Positions 63,838 through 64,000 of a stretch of 64,000 nucleotides of DNA are shown piece after piece. The position numbers were made by a program, and so were the translations under genes. This DNA is from Dillenia suffruticosa (lineage: Eukaryota > Streptophyta > Magnoliopsida > Dilleniales > Dilleniaceae), in contig JAVTVX010000031.1 of assembly GCA_033439265.1 (NCBI GenBank), positions 5,069,501-5,133,500 on the forward strand. The letters run 5' to 3'. Below the pieces are notes generated by a model. It searched no databases. It saw only the letters and a list, made by a program, of their open reading frames with translations, and was not told the origin of the DNA. Numbering within the stretch: position 1 is the first letter of the stretch; every line of letters starts with the position of its first letter.

Positions 63838-64000
63838 GTTGTTAAAATCGGACCGAACGGCCGGTTCAACCGGTTCAACCCTTTTTATAACAATTTTGCG
63901 GTTTGGTTGAATAAAAATACCGTTTTACAATTGAACCAGACTGAACCGGCGGTTCAACTGCGGTTCAATCGCGGTTCTGCGGTCTAGTGTTAAAACCTAA
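63838..64000. repeat. GGTTCAACCGG-type repeat, partial
   Basis: TTAAAATCGGACCGAACGGC and repeated GGTTCAACCGG, GCGGTTCAA, GCGGTTCTGCGG motifs. This resembles a widespread small plant interspersed repeat and shares motifs with the edges of the element at 25371-27168. It runs to the window end region. Confidence 0.45.

Overview
The window looks like a chromosome segment from a dicot plant. Its host genes are plant-specific (LSD1-type zinc finger, CASP-like membrane protein, plant-type JmjC demethylase), exons are separated by AT-rich GT..AG introns, and the mobile DNA is typical of plants: copia, Ty3/gypsy with Tekay-like LTRs, CACTA, hAT, tRNA-derived SINEs and a TRIM. No species is claimed.

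Layout. Positions 1-1735 hold a broken copia integrase/reverse transcriptase. Positions 1736-6613 hold a 3'-truncated gypsy element on the minus strand with an intron-like 131-bp interval between gag and protease. Positions 7151-17171 are a 10-kb CACTA (En/Spm-type) transposon with perfect 14-bp terminal inverted repeats and a TGC target duplication. It has two transposase genes on the minus strand, a GC-rich hairpin repeat, and a palindromic TTCGTCGC array at its promoter end. Positions 17172-20286 hold the remains of a second, plus-strand CACTA-like element that carries exons and introns of a host gene, COP9 signalosome subunit CSN6. From 20975 to 27170 come a candidate LTR with its own TATA box, a hAT transposase relic split by SINEs, and a complete 1.27-kb TRIM nested in a candidate inverted-repeat DNA element.

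The genic island is 27920-50950, with all three recognised genes on the minus strand: a JMJ14/15/18-clade histone demethylase (27920-34048, 5'UTR exon near 35.6 kb), a three-exon CASP-like protein (37639-39069), and an LSD1 orthologue (coding 40178-44771, probable 5'UTR exon near 50.7-50.9 kb). An unassigned 169-codon ORF lies at 36755-37264.

From 52 kb to the end, decayed retrotransposons return: a second gypsy relic (52300-55905), a SIRE-style copia LTR with its polypurine tract, and inside that LTR a 4.0-kb Tekay-like solo LTR (58310-62308).

The host genes do not form a pathway cluster. JMJ acts on chromatin, LSD1 restrains cell death, and the CASP-like protein sits in the membrane. The main surprises are the CSN6-CACTA chimera, the spliceable-looking intron in the gypsy element, and the structured control-region-like end of the large CACTA element. 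All boundaries and splice sites were read by eye.
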